A stretch of 64,000 nucleotides of DNA from Paenibacillus sanguinis 2301083 = DSM 16941 (GTDB lineage Bacteria; Bacillota; Bacilli; Paenibacillales; Paenibacillaceae): the NCBI RefSeq assembly GCF_000374825.1, contig NZ_KB895393.1, positions 1 to 64,000 on the forward strand, given 5' to 3'. The notes beneath the pieces are model-generated. The model saw only the letters and a list, made by a program, of their open reading frames with translations, was not told the origin of the DNA and ran no database searches. Shown piece after piece: positions 26,301 through 34,435 of the stretch; the stretch's first letter is position 1, and each line of letters starts with the position of its first letter. The position numbers and the translations under genes were made by a program.

Positions 26301-26404
26301 TCTTTGGGCATGGATACGTAAATCAGGAAAATCCCGTAGGCAGCAACTAGCAGAAAAATTGTAATACAAGCAGCTTCAGCTTGTTTTCTCATCGCTTTTT
26401 CCAC
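23336..26404 (-). CDS. Hybrid sensor kinase: 7TMR, HisKA kinase, receiver, LytS-type kinase
   Basis: Protein of 1022 residues. An N-terminal signal anchor and a galactose-binding-like extracellular domain (about 45-200, LDGEWELYP and VPGSWSQ) are followed by seven helices of 7TMR-DISM type (about 210-415). Next come HisKA with H443 (TSHEFKTPLH) and its ATPase (N-box NLLDNAIKH), then a receiver with phosphoacceptor D741 (LVILDLMMPG). A second kinase core of the LytS/YesM class ends the protein: H832 in KPHFLFNVLN, then an ATPase with NAIRHGIG. Two complete kinase cores in one chain is unusual. The start is GTG, overlapping the regulator gene by 16 bases. Confidence 0.85.
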   Translation of the reverse strand: MEKAMRKQAEAACITIFLLVAAYGIFLIYVSMPKEQIPVATGGVLDLTSWEFAENGVIPLDGEWELYPDRLLTQQDLPSMAAGDELTAAMIQVPGSWSQQMPVKGMATYRLRIKLDDIATSEVYGLKTSSIQVSNQLIVNGQMLGSSGIPGRQPDYAALNKPYVTYFTLQPGSNELLLQVANYDFRASSGIIESVFLGTATQISDLNNRANLHDWITITAFLVMGLYFIGSFSLRRKDFSIAVFGIVCMCIALFTSVNGERVLFEVVGPLPFWLYYRIQMVSAAGVGLGFFFYIYSAFRLYCHKWFVRGALSFGAILLVLHVLFGAQLSLWPFREMSTFYATFSLLYATYVFVLAALHRVAGSLYLAVAAMATNVQALKQNMNIYYGVRIFEMAPIEPFLMLLMLALLMSVHFSNAFRKIEELSEELLQADKVKDDFLARTSHEFKTPLHVVMNISRSMLNDTVHPPTPEQQEKLQLMTDMTKRLSQLVYDILDLSKLRQGELQITPAPIDIRAVAEMQVRFYSYLAVERQLHLVNHVPAHLPFALADEGRMGQVIGNLLDNAIKHTEHGSIVVTGRVHDNQLEIAVQDSGRGIEPQDLALIFDPFRSLQGTQRGGFGLGLSIARQLVELQKGTLTVSSTPGVGSTFTITLPIAYPGNQATILAPDVEVAPRQMQYSFATPYYSNREGRHTVLIADDQYENLKVLIDALQGLDYRVIAVKNGYEVLEQLQQADKVDLVILDLMMPGISGYEVCQELRTRYSLLELPILMVTAAIQPQHKVAAFQAGANDYLPKPFDMEELKARIGSLLAMKESLGRAVQMEVAFLQSQIKPHFLFNVLNSIVASSYTNIERARGMIVDLADYLRGSFRFSNTDERIAFEEEFKLIRTYVDIEQARFRDRIRFESDIATGALELRIPPLLLQPLVENAIRHGIGDRLEGGLVTLTVSEADGYWQFVVADDGVGIPPERLQALLDRTVTDESQGVGLLNINKRLTYEYGISLQLESTPGHGTEVTVRIPASSMS

Positions 26405-27606
26405 TCTGCCTTTTCCTTCGTTCGCTGAATCAGCAGCACTGTCTGTTCCTCCAGATCAGCCCCCAACTGCAGGCATACCGCTTGCTCCAACTGAACGCCT
26501 ACTTGATGCGCCTCATATCGATTGCCCATGTCCAGATGCAGCCTGATCAGTTCACGTCCGTCCTGTTCCGAATCAGGAAGCAGCTCCAATATACGCTGCA
26601 TGCTGTCTACAGCCAGACTGGCATGGCCTTGCTTGCGGAAATGCGCATACCATACACGAAGCGCACGAATATAAGCTCCCCTAATCTCTAGCTGTCTGGG
26701 CTCCGCCCATCTGAAATCGCAGGCATCCATATAATCGCCCTTGTACAACTGATTCATTTGGTCATACAGCTGTGCATCCATCTCTGTAGCAGCTATATGG
26801 TCCGGCTGGGGGCTCGGCTCTTTGAACTGGCTTACCAAGTGCTTGAATTCGGCTACATCGAGCTTCATTCCATCCCATTCAGCCACAAAGCCCATATGAA
26901 CCTTGTGAATATGAATCGGTATCTGATTTTCTGTCAGGCTTTTGCGTAAATAAGACAGGCATGTATACAGATACGTCTTCGCCTTGTTCAGATCGTATCC
27001 AGGCCAGATGGCTTCAAGAATCGCTGCCGTACTTAAGGATTCGCCGTCTGCATGAATCAATAACGCACACAGCTCCTTTGCCTTCTTCGTCTTCCACGAC
27101 AGCACTCTGCTTCCGTTGCCCGGCAGTCTGATTTGGAATCCTCCCAAACATTGAATGGCAGCAGACAAATTCTCGATAGGTCCGGCTTCGGAAGGGACGG
27201 AGGACGAGGAACCAAGGGGGGAGCGGGTCATGTAATGCTGGACACGAGCAACTGCATTCTGCAATCTATCTGGCGTAAAGGGCTTTAGCAAATAGTCGAT
27301 AGACTGAATCTCAAATGCTTCTACAGCATATTGGGCATGGGCTGTCGTGAAGATGATTGGTATCTGGGGGATCATTTGCCTGATTGCTCGTGCTGCCTCC
27401 ATCCCGTTCATGCCTGGCATCTGATAATCCAGGAACACCGCATCAATTAAGCCTTGTCCTCCATCCTGGAGCGCCTGAATCACCTGAGCAGCCTCGGCCG
27501 GATTCATGTACCGACCGACCACCTGTACATTTCCAAGCTGTCCTAGTAAAATCTCAAGCAAATCAAGCGCATCTTCTTCATCATCAATCAGCATCACACG
27601 AATCAT
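26389..27606 (-). CDS. Response regulator with SARP-type DNA-binding and BTAD domains
   Basis: About 405 residues from the ATG at 27606, nine bases after AAGGAG. The receiver (1-125) has MLIDDEED and the phosphoacceptor stretch VFLDYQMPGMNGMEAAR. A winged-helix Trans_reg_C-like domain (about 150-245) holds FQIRLPGNGSRVLSWKTKKA, and a bacterial transcriptional activator (TPR-like) domain completes the protein (about 250-400). SARP-type activators bind direct repeats with 11-bp spacing, which is what lies at the dockerin operon promoter. It is co-transcribed with and overlaps the hybrid kinase, its likely partner. Confidence 0.85.
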   Translation of the reverse strand: MIRVMLIDDEEDALDLLEILLGQLGNVQVVGRYMNPAEAAQVIQALQDGGQGLIDAVFLDYQMPGMNGMEAARAIRQMIPQIPIIFTTAHAQYAVEAFEIQSIDYLLKPFTPDRLQNAVARVQHYMTRSPLGSSSSVPSEAGPIENLSAAIQCLGGFQIRLPGNGSRVLSWKTKKAKELCALLIHADGESLSTAAILEAIWPGYDLNKAKTYLYTCLSYLRKSLTENQIPIHIHKVHMGFVAEWDGMKLDVAEFKHLVSQFKEPSPQPDHIAATEMDAQLYDQMNQLYKGDYMDACDFRWAEPRQLEIRGAYIRALRVWYAHFRKQGHASLAVDSMQRILELLPDSEQDGRELIRLHLDMGNRYEAHQVGVQLEQAVCLQLGADLEEQTVLLIQRTKEKAEWKKR

Positions 27607-27670
27607 CCGGGTGTTCTCCTTAGCAGCTATAATTGAACGGGTGATACATACCCGAGACAATGTCCTTTAT

Positions 27671-28216
27671 TCATTCCTGGAGTGCAAGCCATTCTCGGTA
27701 TAATAATCCCATATAGATTCGATCGATCTTTACTCCATCCCTTAGGATGCCTTCTCGCATTCGGCCTTCCACTGTGAAGCCGCATTTCTCGTATGCGCGA
27801 ATCGCAGCAATATTATTGTCGTTAACGTCCAGCCCCACCCGATTCAGGTTTAATTCGTGAAAGGCATACCGTAACAGGAGCCGTATGGCTTCAGTGCCGT
27901 ATCCCTTGCTGCGATACTCTTTCTCACCGATTCCTATTGCAAGATGTGCCGCCCGGTTGTTCCACTCGATTCCATTCAGTGCAGCAAAGCCAATTAACTT
28001 ATGATTATCTATCTGTCTAATGCCAAATTCCATTTGTGCAAGATCCGAAATCGTGGCTTGAATATCCGATTTATACCCTTCAGCGCTACGTGGACGGGCA
28101 TAATCCGTATCCAGGTTGCGAAGATACTCAGAGTCGTTGCTCCAGTCTGCGTAAATCTCCGCATCTTGTTCCGTTAATGCTGTTAACTTAACCCTATTAC
28201 CTTGGAATAGGTTCAC
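27671..28216 (-). CDS. GNAT N-acetyltransferase, RimJ/RimL type
   Basis: Protein of 181 residues with the GNAT fold. The acetyl-CoA loop is EKEYRSKGYGTEAIRLLL, and LNRVGLDVNDNNIAAIRAYEKCGF is the C-terminal signature. RimJ/RimL-like enzymes acetylate protein N-termini or small amines; the substrate is not predictable. It starts at GTG overlapping the stop of the short P-loop gene by four bases. It is separated from the two-component operon by about 60 bases. Confidence 0.85.
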   Translation of the reverse strand: MNLFQGNRVKLTALTEQDAEIYADWSNDSEYLRNLDTDYARPRSAEGYKSDIQATISDLAQMEFGIRQIDNHKLIGFAALNGIEWNNRAAHLAIGIGEKEYRSKGYGTEAIRLLLRYAFHELNLNRVGLDVNDNNIAAIRAYEKCGFTVEGRMREGILRDGVKIDRIYMGLLYREWLALQE

Positions 28217-28422
28217 TTGACCAACACCTCCGCCAATGCTTGCTTAAGCTGTTCCTTATACGCCACTCCCTCATAGTCTGCCGGATGCTCCCCATTTCCT
28301 TCAAGGAACAACCGTGAAGGCCAGCCTGTTTCCTCATAAAGCTGGTGTATCATTTGGGCTGTCATCGTCTTCCCTGAACCCGGCAAGCCCTCAACCAATA
28401 TCAAGCGTGTTGCTCTGCCCAA
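28213..28422 (-). CDS. Short P-loop protein, truncated ATPase
   Basis: Only 69 residues: RLILVEGLPGSGKTMTAQM gives a perfect Walker A motif, followed by FLEGNGEHPADYEGVAYK. Relatives of this type are several hundred residues long and continue past that point, so the C-terminal ATPase core is missing. It still has a good ribosome binding site (GGAGGAAAT before TTG) and is coupled to the acetyltransferase gene, so it may be translated. It is probably a remnant. Confidence 0.55.
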   Translation of the reverse strand: MGRATRLILVEGLPGSGKTMTAQMIHQLYEETGWPSRLFLEGNGEHPADYEGVAYKEQLKQALAEVLVK

Positions 28423-28500
28423 TGTAATTTCCTCCGTTCATCATTTAAGAGGACAGCAGACTAAGCTTAAAAGTGAAGAGATGCGGTTTTTTCCTCCATT

Positions 28501-28526
28501 AAAAAACGGATACCGTCAGGTATCCG
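28501..28526 (-). terminator. Rho-independent terminator of the ABC-IMPase-PLC operon
   Basis: CGGATACC-GTCA-GGTATCCG (28507-28526) is a perfect eight-base-pair stem with a tetraloop. On the minus strand six T residues follow. It is about 200 bases beyond the stop at 28723. The rest of 28423-28722 shows nothing else. Confidence 0.9.
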
Positions 28527-28722
28527 CAGAATAGTGGTCGTGGTTGTCACCATGGCTGTCTGCATACCCTGTAAGTGAATTTAGAATACATGCCTAACAA
28601 AACGGTGTTAACGCCGCTTTATTAAAAACATGCTCTCCCATCATTCATCCCTGCAGGGCAATCAACATTAGGCCAGGCTCCTTTATATGCATCTCTACAG
28701 CTAGAATAGCACCCGTCTCAGG

Positions 28723-30708
28723 TTATGGCAAATGAATTTTGCCGCTATTATACCACAGCGCATCATTCGTTCCTGCCTTGTGAAGCTCGATCAATGTGTT
28801 GCTGGACGCATCGTAATCCACGCTTGGCTTGGAGGAGCTGCCAGAATCCCAAATATAATTGTGAACCCAGTCAATCGCATTTCCCCGAATTTCGCCAATG
28901 TTGTACCAAATTAAGCCGGTAGTTTCACTGGTATGCAGCTCAATAACCTTATCGTTGCCTACGAATGCAACCGTCGGGTCATTTCCATTTTGCCCTTGCA
29001 TATCCCCTGTCGTTCCCCAGGTTATTGAACCATCTTCATTCCAGGCACCCAGTGTATAGTTCAGGCGCCCATTATTCTGATAGACCACGACAAGCTGATC
29101 ATTCTGGAAAGCAACATCCGGTCTTTCCGCACTCTGATCAAGGATGGTGCCTGTTTGATTCCACGCGATTTGATAGTTGTCCGAGTTGATCAATCCTGCC
29201 TGATATTGCAGCTTGCCTCCGTTCAGGTAAACGAGGACGATACGATCACCGTCGATTGCCACATGAGGCCATGAGCCTTGCGTGTGCTGGCCGCCTATGG
29301 CAATGCGCTCATTAGTCATCCATGTAATTGTTGAGTCCGCTTCCAGTCGTCCGATATTAGCCCATAGACCTGAGCCATTCCCATCCGTTTGATTCACTTG
29401 CACTACGATATGCTGGCCGTTAACCTCAGTCACACCACTATGCGGCTGAATACCGTTTTTGCTGCTGCCGTTTGGATCAATCCGCTTGTTCGTCAACCAC
29501 TGGATATATCCATCGTCCTGAATGCTGCCGACAGAGTACCACAGATTGTTATTCAGCAGCCCTTCCGCCTTGTGTACCTCGACCACGCGATTGTCGCTCG
29601 TTAAGGAGACGGAGACATCAGTGCCGCTTTGCGTGCCTCCTGCCTTTTCGACCCTATGATTATAATCTCTTAGAGGCACAAGGAAGCGGTCGAACACCTT
29701 GGTTATCGCTTCATAGGAATCTGTGGATACGAAGTGACGGGTACCCAGCTTATGATTCATATAAGCAAACTGGGTCCAGCGCTGTGCGGCATCACCATCG
29801 CCACCCGGGAACTTATAGTGCCAAGCCCCCTCGTTGCCGTTCAGGCTGTAAAAGCGGAGCGTATACCCTTTGTCCGTGGCAATCCGGAGCATCTCCTCCA
29901 GACGTTCCTCCTCATCCTGAGCCCAGTTCCCCGGAGTTAGCAGATCGAAGCCGCTCTCAATATGCTTCCAGTGAATAGCGTAGAAGCGATGATAGATATC
30001 CGCATCGTTTGGAAAATAATCAGCAGGATTCTCCCGCCGCCCGTCCGTCAAACTGTACACCTCGTCCTTGAAGGCCAGCAGTTTACCAGTCGTACCGGAG
30101 ATATAATCAAAATAAGCACTCTTCAAACCCTCAGAGCCGGAAAGGCAAACGGTGATAGCACGTTCGGTAAAGCTGCCCGCATCCCCCACATTCCCGAAGG
30201 TCATCAGCGCGCCATAATGCTCCAGCATCGCTTGCAGCGAGCGAGCAATTTGCACATAATCAGGATTGTTAGCTGGCTTCATATCCAGATTGATGACGAT
30301 ACTTTGCCCATCGCCATGCAAGCTTCCGCCATTACGCTCGATCTGGGCTACAACCTCTTCAAAATATTGATAAAGATTTCGGGTGTTCGGCTGTGCAGCA
30401 GCATCGTGCTTGACGTACAGCTTGACCTGGCCTTGTAAATAGTCGGGATACTGTGAACCGGAGTAAGTGCTATGACTGGAGTCAACCATGATATCAAGTT
30501 CTACATTGTAGAAGCTGGTATCCAACGCATGAAGAAACTTTTGATCCGGGTCTTGTTCATCATAAGTATCATGAAATGCCTTATACGAGTTAGAGTTGAT
30601 CGAAAGGGGGGCTGCCGCCGTAACGCCGGCCGAAATCGGAGACCATAAGAGGGCTAAGCCCATGACCGCCGTTAATGCCGTTCTTCCCCATATTAGCTGC
30701 TTGCTCAT
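28723..30708 (-). CDS. Secreted PLC/GDPD-like TIM-barrel protein with C-terminal propeller repeats
   Basis: About 661 residues from the ATG at 30708, seven bases after GAAGGAG. Signal peptide (1-32). Residues about 35-310 resemble the PI-PLC/GDPD superfamily, AIM6-like: SYKAFHDTYDEQDPDQKF, the ALDTSFYNVELDI strand and SIVINLDMKP. The first catalytic His is conserved (FHD); the HRG pair of classical GDPD is not obvious. The last 290 residues carry five to six repeats with LWYSVGSIQDDGYIQWLTNKR, a probable propeller. It is the last gene of an importer operon. It could release phosphodiester products outside the cell, an inference. Confidence 0.65.
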   Translation of the reverse strand: MSKQLIWGRTALTAVMGLALLWSPISAGVTAAAPLSINSNSYKAFHDTYDEQDPDQKFLHALDTSFYNVELDIMVDSSHSTYSGSQYPDYLQGQVKLYVKHDAAAQPNTRNLYQYFEEVVAQIERNGGSLHGDGQSIVINLDMKPANNPDYVQIARSLQAMLEHYGALMTFGNVGDAGSFTERAITVCLSGSEGLKSAYFDYISGTTGKLLAFKDEVYSLTDGRRENPADYFPNDADIYHRFYAIHWKHIESGFDLLTPGNWAQDEEERLEEMLRIATDKGYTLRFYSLNGNEGAWHYKFPGGDGDAAQRWTQFAYMNHKLGTRHFVSTDSYEAITKVFDRFLVPLRDYNHRVEKAGGTQSGTDVSVSLTSDNRVVEVHKAEGLLNNNLWYSVGSIQDDGYIQWLTNKRIDPNGSSKNGIQPHSGVTEVNGQHIVVQVNQTDGNGSGLWANIGRLEADSTITWMTNERIAIGGQHTQGSWPHVAIDGDRIVLVYLNGGKLQYQAGLINSDNYQIAWNQTGTILDQSAERPDVAFQNDQLVVVYQNNGRLNYTLGAWNEDGSITWGTTGDMQGQNGNDPTVAFVGNDKVIELHTSETTGLIWYNIGEIRGNAIDWVHNYIWDSGSSSKPSVDYDASSNTLIELHKAGTNDALWYNSGKIHLP

Positions 30709-30736
30709 CATACCACTCCTTCGGATTAAAAGGTTG

Positions 30737-31480
30737 TCATTTCCGTTCCCTGCGAATCCAGAAATTGAAAATATCATTTCTCAAATAGTCAAATGAATAC
30801 AACACTTCTCGGTTCCGCTCGTCATAGTGCAATTGCTTCATTAGAATAACGGGGGTTTCCACTTCTTCATCCATCTGCAAACGTCTTACATACTTGTCCT
30901 GCTTGAGGGGTACCAGCAGCTCCGTATCGGCTCTGGCAATGTAAATCTTGCAGGTCTCCTCCAGAAATCCAAATAAAGACCCGGAAAAGTCTACGCGCTC
31001 GAAGGCATCTTCCACCAGTTCCTTCGGCATAATGTTAATGGAGTAAGCGACCGCTTCTCCATCGGCATAACGAACCCGCTCCAGCTTGATCACACTGGAA
31101 CCCTCTGCAATATTCAAAGCATCGGCCCACTCTTTTTTGCACATCACCTCCCCGATCATTTCCTTCGTATCCGCCTCGGTTAGACCAGCCAGCTTAATCA
31201 TCGTTCCCGTACTCTGGAGAACCTCCAGACGGCTTGGGATGACAGGCAAGGGCTTAATGACGAAGGTACCAATGCCATGCTTCACCAACAGCTTGCCCTC
31301 CTGCTCCAGCAGCTTGATAGCAGCACGCAGTGTTTCTCGGCTTACATTGAAGTACTTCGCCAATTCGTATTCAGAGGGCAGTCTTTGCCCTACTTTCCAT
31401 AACCGGTTGTCGATCATTTTCTCGATCTCTTGTTTGATGTGTTGGTAGCCAATCAATAGGTTTGTCCTCGATTCCTTCAA
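30737..31480 (-). CDS. GntR/HutC-type regulator with UTRA ligand domain
   Basis: Protein of 247 residues. The N-terminal winged helix (about 10-75) contains LPSEYELAKYFNVSRETLRAA, the GntR signature. A UTRA effector domain fills residues 95-245 (VIKLERVRYADGEAVAYSI). HutC-type repressors are released by small effectors, often phosphorylated sugars. It starts at TTG overlapping the IMPase stop. The promoter of the operon carries two matching GTMTAKAC sites at 35296-35311, so self-regulation is likely. Confidence 0.87.
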   Translation of the reverse strand: MKESRTNLLIGYQHIKQEIEKMIDNRLWKVGQRLPSEYELAKYFNVSRETLRAAIKLLEQEGKLLVKHGIGTFVIKPLPVIPSRLEVLQSTGTMIKLAGLTEADTKEMIGEVMCKKEWADALNIAEGSSVIKLERVRYADGEAVAYSINIMPKELVEDAFERVDFSGSLFGFLEETCKIYIARADTELLVPLKQDKYVRRLQMDEEVETPVILMKQLHYDERNREVLYSFDYLRNDIFNFWIRRERK

Positions 31481-32265
31481 ATTTCCTTGGATTCCAATAG
31501 CTCTCTCTGTAAAACCTCTAACAGATTTGGATTACAGCAAAGAGTCAGGGCATGACCGTCTATATCGGTTCGCTGCACCTTGCCGCCCGCTTCCTCAGCG
31601 ATTAAAGCCCCCGCACACATATCCCAGGCATTGAGATCAAATTCCCAATAGCCGTCAAAATAAGAGGCTGCGACAAAGCATAAATCAAGCGCGGCACTGC
31701 CCGTTCGACGAATGCCAGAGACTTTGCCTAGCATTCGAGTGAAATATTGCAGATTGAGAGCCTGCTTGCCAAGCCCGTTAGGGAACCCGGTCGACAGCAG
31801 ACTATGCTTCAATTCCTGCGTTCGGGATACCTCCAGCCGCCGACCATTCAGATAAGCCCCGCCGCCCCGGATCGCTTGAAACTTCATCCCCAATCCAGGG
31901 GAATGCACCATGCCTGCTACGGGAATACCACGATGCTGCAAAGCGATGGAGATCGAGGACATAGGGAACCCATGGATGAAGTTCGTGGTCCCATCAATCG
32001 GATCGATCAACCACAAATAGTCTGCATTCCCGTCCAGCTTGCCTCGCTCTTCTGTCAAAATGCTGTGGTCAGGGTACCTGCTGCGAATCAGATCAATCAG
32101 CATTGCTTCCGATTGGAGGTCAACATCGGTGACATAATCTGTCTCGTCCCCTTTGACCTGCACCCGCAAATGGGACAGGTTTGCCGCTTGTCTCTGGAAA
32201 GCAGCCACCCGATCAACCCATTGTCCGATTTCCTCTATAACAAGCTCCAGATTCATAACCATCAC
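31477..32265 (-). CDS. Inositol-monophosphatase-family phosphatase
   Basis: Protein of 262 residues. Metal-binding motifs of the family are present: ILTEER (Glu), WLIDPIDGTTNFIHG and the C-terminal LNAWDMCAGALIAEEAGG. Members dephosphorylate myo-inositol phosphate, 3',5'-bisphosphates or sugar phosphates. The position between an ABC importer and a secreted PLC-like gene suggests an imported phosphorylated polyol as substrate, which is an inference. The start is GTG near AAGGATAC. It overlaps the regulator gene. Confidence 0.85.
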   Translation of the reverse strand: MMVMNLELVIEEIGQWVDRVAAFQRQAANLSHLRVQVKGDETDYVTDVDLQSEAMLIDLIRSRYPDHSILTEERGKLDGNADYLWLIDPIDGTTNFIHGFPMSSISIALQHRGIPVAGMVHSPGLGMKFQAIRGGGAYLNGRRLEVSRTQELKHSLLSTGFPNGLGKQALNLQYFTRMLGKVSGIRRTGSAALDLCFVAASYFDGYWEFDLNAWDMCAGALIAEEAGGKVQRTDIDGHALTLCCNPNLLEVLQRELLESKEI

Positions 32266-32300
32266 GTATCCTTATTCCTTGAAGTATATTTGTTCCCTGG

Positions 32301-33167
32301 TTACTGGCTTCCCCGAATAGAACGCAGGATATAGGCGATGGAGAAGGCCAGCACAAGCAGCACCATAATGATGGAAGCTGCGGCGCTATATCCAAACTGC
32401 AAATTGTAAATCCCCTGCCGATAAATATATTGCGTAACTGTCGCAGTCGAGTTAGCGGGCCCTCCACCTGTCAAAATGTTAACTTTATCGAACAAGCGGA
32501 AGGTATCAATCGTTCGCAATAGCACTACGAGCAACAGACCCGGCCATAAGTGGGGCAGTGTAATATGAGCAAACACCTTCCAACCGCTCGCGCCATCCAC
32601 CTTTGCCGCCTCATATTGCGATCTGGGTATGGCTTGCAATGCAGCATACAGCAGCAAAAATGCAAACGGAGTCCATTGCCAAATATCGATGAGCAAAATC
32701 GCACCGAAGGCCAGCCTAATATCCATCAAAAAATTGAAGGGTCCTATGCCGAAGATCGACAGCAAATGGTTGATGATCCCGTTATGATTGCTGAGCATCA
32801 TTTGCCACACCAGCGCCACCGTAACCGGCGGCAGCAGAGAAGGCAATAGCAACGTCACTCTCAGCAACCGCAGCCCCCTCTTCATACTCTCCACAAGCAA
32901 TGCAATGCCGAGCCCCAAAGCCGTTTCAATCGAAACGGCCAGGAGCATAAATTTCACTGTATTCCAGACAGACCGCTGGAATAGTTCATCATTCAGAAGC
33001 TTTATATAATTGCTTAAGCCAACAAACTGCTTGGACTCCGCGGCCAGGTAATAATAATCGGTAAAGCTGTTCATCACTGTATAAGTGAAGGGAAACACGG
33101 TCAAACCGATCAAGAGCACAATGACGGGAGCCAGCATTGCTGCTTGAAACCGCCGCTTACTAGCCAA
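32301..33167 (-). CDS. ABC sugar-type permease, MalF/UgpA class
   Basis: Integral membrane permease of 288 residues with six helices and the EAA loop YEAAKVDGASGWKVFAHITLP, typical of CUT1 importers. It pairs with the MalG-type permease at 34436-35266. The TTG start lies about ten bases after AAGGAG. No ATPase is encoded in the operon. CUT1 systems in Firmicutes often share an MsmX/MsmK ATPase encoded elsewhere. Confidence 0.88.
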   Translation of the reverse strand: MASKRRFQAAMLAPVIVLLIGLTVFPFTYTVMNSFTDYYYLAAESKQFVGLSNYIKLLNDELFQRSVWNTVKFMLLAVSIETALGLGIALLVESMKRGLRLLRVTLLLPSLLPPVTVALVWQMMLSNHNGIINHLLSIFGIGPFNFLMDIRLAFGAILLIDIWQWTPFAFLLLYAALQAIPRSQYEAAKVDGASGWKVFAHITLPHLWPGLLLVVLLRTIDTFRLFDKVNILTGGGPANSTATVTQYIYRQGIYNLQFGYSAAASIIMVLLVLAFSIAYILRSIRGSQ

Positions 33168-33207
33168 AGGTATATCGCTCCTTTATATCCATCAATATCT
33201 TCGCTCC

Positions 33208-34422
33208 TTATTGCATGACCTGATCCATCGCTTCATTGGCTGCTGCTAAAGCATCCTCTACCGATTTGGTTCCAGCGATAGCCGCCGACAGCTCGGCTCC
33301 AAGCGCTTCTTCTGCCAAAGACCATTTTGCCGTTCTGGGCCGGGCTTGCGAATTTTGCAGAGCTTCAAGCTGAACCGGGAAATGCTTATACTTGGCCGCA
33401 AGCTCACCATCCAGATAAACGCTCTTGCGAGTAGGAACACCGCCATGCTCTACCATGGTCTTCTGACTTTCCGCACTGGTAATAAAGGTGAGGAACTGGG
33501 CAGCAAGCTCCGGATTTTGGGAATTAGCGGCCACACCCATCATCCAGTTCCCGATCATTCCGGTGGACATCGATTGTCCACTAGCAGTTGCTTTCGATGG
33601 AATGGGAGCATAGTCCGCTTGAGCCGTTTCTCCAGAGATGAACCACGAAGGCCAGCCTAATGCCATCGCCCCACGGCCTTCCGCTAAGGAGCTGACGATG
33701 TCCGTCGTCTCGTAATTCTCGCCCACAGCCAGCAGACGGATATAAGTATTCAGCGCCTGCCGCCCTGCCTCGGAATTCACTTGCGCTTTCCAGTTCTCAT
33801 CAAAGACTTGTCCGCCGTAAGCCCAGAAGATAGGCAGAAAGTCGGAAACGATCGGATTGCCCTGTTGGCCGCGAATAACATAGCCTGCCACACCATCTGC
33901 AGCATGGACTTCCTCAGCCATATTCAACACTTCCTCCCAGCTTCCTGGCACGTTATAGCCGTGCTTGTCGAACAGTTCCTTGTTATAGAAGAACAATTGG
34001 ACATTGCCCGCGAACGGCAGAGCATACAGTTCCCCGGTGTCGTAAGGATGCTTGCCAAGAGCCAATGAGGATTCTTCAAAATCGGCATCCGGCTCTACAT
34101 CCAGCTCGGACAGATTGGCGAATATACCAGCTTCACTAAATTCAGGCATCCAAGGATCATCAGCCATAATCAAGTCATAAGCGCCCTTCTTGTTCTTGGC
34201 ATCCAGAGATACCTTCTGCTTGAGGTCCGCCGCTTCCAGTCCAACAATTTCAATAGTAACGTTATGCTCTTGTTCAAAGGCACCCTTCACAGCTTCCATC
34301 GCTGTGACATGCGAACCTCCTCTTGCTGCGATTACCAGCTTGTCCGGTCCGCCAGATTGACATCCTGCAAGCAAACCAACCGCCATAACTGCACTAAGCA
34401 CGATTCCTAAACTTTTCTTCAT
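33208..34422 (-). CDS. Lipoprotein solute-binding protein of the ABC importer
   Basis: About 404 residues from the ATG at 34422 (AGGAGG nine bases before). Lipoprotein signal with lipobox LLAGCQSG; the cysteine would be lipidated. Extracellular solute-binding protein family 1 fold: YDLIMADDPWMPEFSEAGIF and ALPFAGNVQLFFYNKELFDKHG. These bind sugars, polyols or glycerol-3-phosphate. The ligand is not readable. It lies between the two permease genes. Confidence 0.87.
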   Translation of the reverse strand: MKKSLGIVLSAVMAVGLLAGCQSGGPDKLVIAARGGSHVTAMEAVKGAFEQEHNVTIEIVGLEAADLKQKVSLDAKNKKGAYDLIMADDPWMPEFSEAGIFANLSELDVEPDADFEESSLALGKHPYDTGELYALPFAGNVQLFFYNKELFDKHGYNVPGSWEEVLNMAEEVHAADGVAGYVIRGQQGNPIVSDFLPIFWAYGGQVFDENWKAQVNSEAGRQALNTYIRLLAVGENYETTDIVSSLAEGRGAMALGWPSWFISGETAQADYAPIPSKATASGQSMSTGMIGNWMMGVAANSQNPELAAQFLTFITSAESQKTMVEHGGVPTRKSVYLDGELAAKYKHFPVQLEALQNSQARPRTAKWSLAEEALGAELSAAIAGTKSVEDALAAANEAMDQVMQ

Positions 34423-34435
34423 TTCTCCCATCCTC

